Under the pieces are notes generated by a model. The model was given only the letters and a program-made list of their open reading frames with translations, had not been told where the DNA came from and made no database searches. A stretch of 64,000 nucleotides of DNA from Tremella fuciformis (lineage: Eukaryota; Basidiomycota; Tremellomycetes; Tremellales; Tremellaceae), in the NCBI GenBank assembly GCA_032768795.1, contig CP136499.1:1-64000 (forward strand), in the 5' to 3' direction. The position numbers and the translations under genes were made by a program. This document shows positions 61,379 through 64,000 of this stretch, piece by piece; position 1 is the first letter of the stretch; each line of letters starts with the position of its first letter.

Positions 61379-62540
61379 GTGCCAACTTCTCGACACGACT
61401 TCCACCTAGATTATGACAAGGGTGAGCTGTGTCTGCTGCTGGAGAGATCCGAGTCTGACGAGTCTCAAAGCCTGAATCGCTGGATGGCAAGGACGATAAC
61501 CTGCGCGAGCCTTGCGGGCGACCCGAAGACTTTGAAGAAAGCCATATCCGGCGGGAAGAATTTTCGCTATGCCAGTCACAATCATTCCTCGCCCACGCGT
61601 TTCCCGCTCATCGGTCCCCTTCTCTCGACGACCGATGCTTCGCCGAATATTCGCCGTACCTTGCGCGCGCACATCTCTCTCCCCTTATTCTGCCCGGGGC
61701 GAGGGCAAGACATGGTTCTCCTGGCGTACGAACGTGTCGTCCGATGCGCCTATCCTTTACCAGATCTGGTGGTCTGGATGGGAGGACTGAGACTAGTCGG
61801 CCGGAATGTGGCTATCATGTGGAACTCTTTACGCGTAGGTACCGCCTCTTCTGTTCAGCACGAGCTGACGACTCGATCGTCGCCACATTTGGTGAGATCA
61901 AAGGAGCGAAATTGTATCCGTGGTTCATGGCAATTATCGATGCGCTACACCTCGATCGGCCTACCCGACAATGGCTTTGTCTCAAACCATGTGACCCAGT
62001 CCCCTGCATCCAGTTTCAAGGTCCACGTCGTGTTGGCGGATTTGTGTACAAGCTGGGTCAGCTGGACACTCATATCATCGAGACCCCACCTTTAATCGTG
62101 AGTACCGCCTGATCCTCATGCCCATAGTCATCATGAAGGCATCGCGTCCCCTCGGGTTCCCGGCTGACAGACAGAAGCGTCCGGTGACCCTTGTGCTGGC
62201 GTCCGTATCGTGATCACCGACATCTGGAGCGCCTGAAAAATCCACTATAAAAGGCGCAGAGAGTAGCATGGAAGGCACCGACCTGCTCGAGCCCTCGTTG
62301 CCACTACCCGGATCTTGCTTATTTCGCCCACAGCACGAATAATCGAGCCTTTGCTCTCGGGCGCAGCCAACTCCATGACGAGAAATATTCTTCGCGCAGA
62401 CGCATTCGACCTTTGCTCTCTGGCGGATCAACACGAAGACATTGCGATCATCACCCTAGATATGCAAGCTACTGCCGGCGGAGCTGGAGAGTATCAGTTG
62501 AAGGCGGTCAGTCCCGTGACTAGGACGTCAAAGCAGTCGT
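61379..62540 (+). CDS. Probable multi-exon gene, unrecognised (partial model)
   Basis: A protein-like stretch (YHVELFTRRYRLFCSA, FGEIKGAKLYPWFMAIIDAL, RRVGGFVYKLGQLDTHII) occupies about 61800-62097 in one frame and ends exactly at a GTGAGT donor (62098). The next candidate exon starts after CGCCCACAG (about 62326) with ARIIEPLLSGAANSMTRNIL and LADQHEDIAIITLDMQ. The upstream frame at 61379-61800 may contribute. Start, end and family are not established. Confidence 0.3.
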
Positions 62541-64000
62541 AAGACCATCAATACCCTTGATGCTCAGCGTGCGTCATCTTTCAGCAACGAGCGCGATGCC
62601 TTCTGACCGAATGACTGACGTGCAGATAATGCGGCGATCCGCGAGAGATCAACGGGCAACTCCCTAGGGCTGTATCGCCAGGGCGATGCGTCAGAGCCCC
62701 GCTCAAGCATTTATGTCGCTGTCCACTGGGCGGCGGGTTCTGGAATGCGGTTCGGGATCTACGATATCGAGAGAGAACAGCGGGCTCCTGTGTGGACGGG
62801 ACCGGAAGATTGCATTCACCGCCATTACTCGTCGCTTTCGTACTCCAGCGAGGCCAAGCCAAGGACAGGGCGGCGCAAAGCGAAGAACGGACCTAGCAGA
62901 AAGCAGTCGCGAGGCGATGATGTCCTCTCGTAAATATTTTGAAAGTCGTGTACGATGAATATGCTGATGGACAGTCGACGCATCCCTCGGTCCATCGACA
63001 GCATCGCGCTTATGATTTTCCGGCTCGTAGTTTGTCTGGCAGGCAATCGTAGACTGCCTATGGCCTCCTTCGTCGCTCAACAGCTCACCGACCGCGCCGA
63101 GGAGAACGACAAGTGAGCCAGAGAACCGAGATCAAGGCAAGCCATGGGTTCTTGGCTTTCAGATGGAGTGCAAGCCGGGGGGAGTTCAGGCGGCTTCTTC
63201 CACCATTGCGTACTCGCAATAACTGCACAAGCCCGTCTTGTCTTGATCACACCCGTGCTCAGACCGGCTTCCGCTTCTGCTGCTGTCGATATGACATCGT
63301 CTTCTGACCTGTTCAGGCAGGCAGAGGAGCTTATGGGGAAGTAAACCGACAGACAGCCCCACCTCAGCGTCAGCACCCACGAATCGACCCAGGCGTCTTC
63401 GTCCCTGTCGGCTGTGTCCGGCGCATTGTAAGCCCTCTCCCCGGCTGGCGACCTCGCCCAGCGTCAATATAGCAGGGACCTGTTGTTATGGACGGCACGC
63501 TTCGGCCTCTGCCGCGCCAACGTGGAAGTCAGGGTGAGTCGGACGATCTCTATCGCTACTGGTCAAGCGTGTCGCTGACTTCTAGTTGTCTTTCTGTACG
63601 CGTGGAAAGGCCAGGCTCAACTAGGGCATCCGCTCGCTGGACGATCCGGTCAGCTGTCTGCTTCGAGTGGCTGTCGGTGCTCCTCTAGCGCATCTCGATG
63701 CTACCACTCGACTAGGCCCATCCGTCTGCACTTGCCTGGCGCTACCAGGGCAAGACGCGGTATGACGACTGTCGCAGCAGACTCGGGAGGTGCGTCCCGT
63801 GGGCATCGTCATCTGGTGTCCATGTCTGACTGTCAGAAGACCGCGACAGCCCGTCAGAAAGCGGTGCTCCAACTTCGAGGGCCTACGACAAAACAAAATT
63901 ACAACACTGCCAAACAGCCCATCGATCGATCCCCTATAGGGGAACCGGCTTATCTTACCCGCGACGGGCCCGCTGGGTATCATCAGGCCTATTGCTACCT
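62541..64000. other. Right end of window without a confident gene
   Basis: Possible further exons on + (RFGIYDIEREQRAPVWTG at 62745; MASFVAQQLTDRAEENDK just before a GTGAGC donor at 63112) could continue the gene above, but they do not assemble into a clear model. No LTR or repeat array seen. Confidence 0.3.

Overview
The window is a chromosome end of a fungus, most likely a basidiomycete yeast or relative. Position 1 starts in the C-strand of an 8-bp telomere repeat (G-strand TTAGGGGG), the form known from Cryptococcus-like Tremellomycetes. The genes have very short introns (36-50 nt in the best model), and the transposons are fungal chromoviruses and Ty1/copia elements. The species is not identified, and no housekeeping gene was recognised. 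This is subtelomeric, transposon-dominated DNA.

Layout. 1-222 telomere. 221-1980 two copies of an 862-bp subtelomeric unit. 1981-25272 a mosaic of many separate units; most recognisable coding units point away from the telomere. It holds an apparently intact five-exon gene for an OTU-domain protein (5716-8245), a degraded reverse-strand paralogue (21338-22600) and a 5'-truncated paralogue (23512-24716). Three short genes or gene starts follow repeat arrays and a TATA box (3403, 19361, 21167), and several units end in TAACCC. 9958-11272 degenerate copies of the 862-bp unit. 11273-18798 older sequence with a relic chromodomain, a solo LTR and a PD-(D/E)XK-like gene (15139-16964). 25273-27858 a broken chromovirus. 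27859-29655 a gene split by a solo LTR with a perfect 5-bp target duplication. 30047-32128 a second PD-(D/E)XK-like gene.

33704-45872 a three-level nest: copia-1 (34623-39676) sits in the integrase of chromovirus-2, which sits in the gag region of chromovirus-3. 46111-46905 tandem repeat. 48285-49527 an intron-containing integrase-core gene with a lost C-terminus. 52142-57808 an apparently intact copia-2 element with identical 155-bp LTRs and GGGAA target duplications. 57809-64000 mostly unrecognised sequence with a diverged solo LTR and possible unidentified exons.

Most interesting: the three OTU paralogues, and the repeat arrays beside two of them, are each saturated with a different short DNA word on both strands. 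Paralogue A has GGGAC/GTCCC, B has CTGAC/GTCAG with TGACA/TGTCA, and C has GAATC, ATTCG and AATTG types. Units in this zone end in telomere-like TAACCC at their centromere-proximal side and abut 5'-truncated neighbours, ending against a broken retrotransposon. This resembles elements added successively to a chromosome end. The mechanism is inference; the word bias and the junction sequences are read directly.
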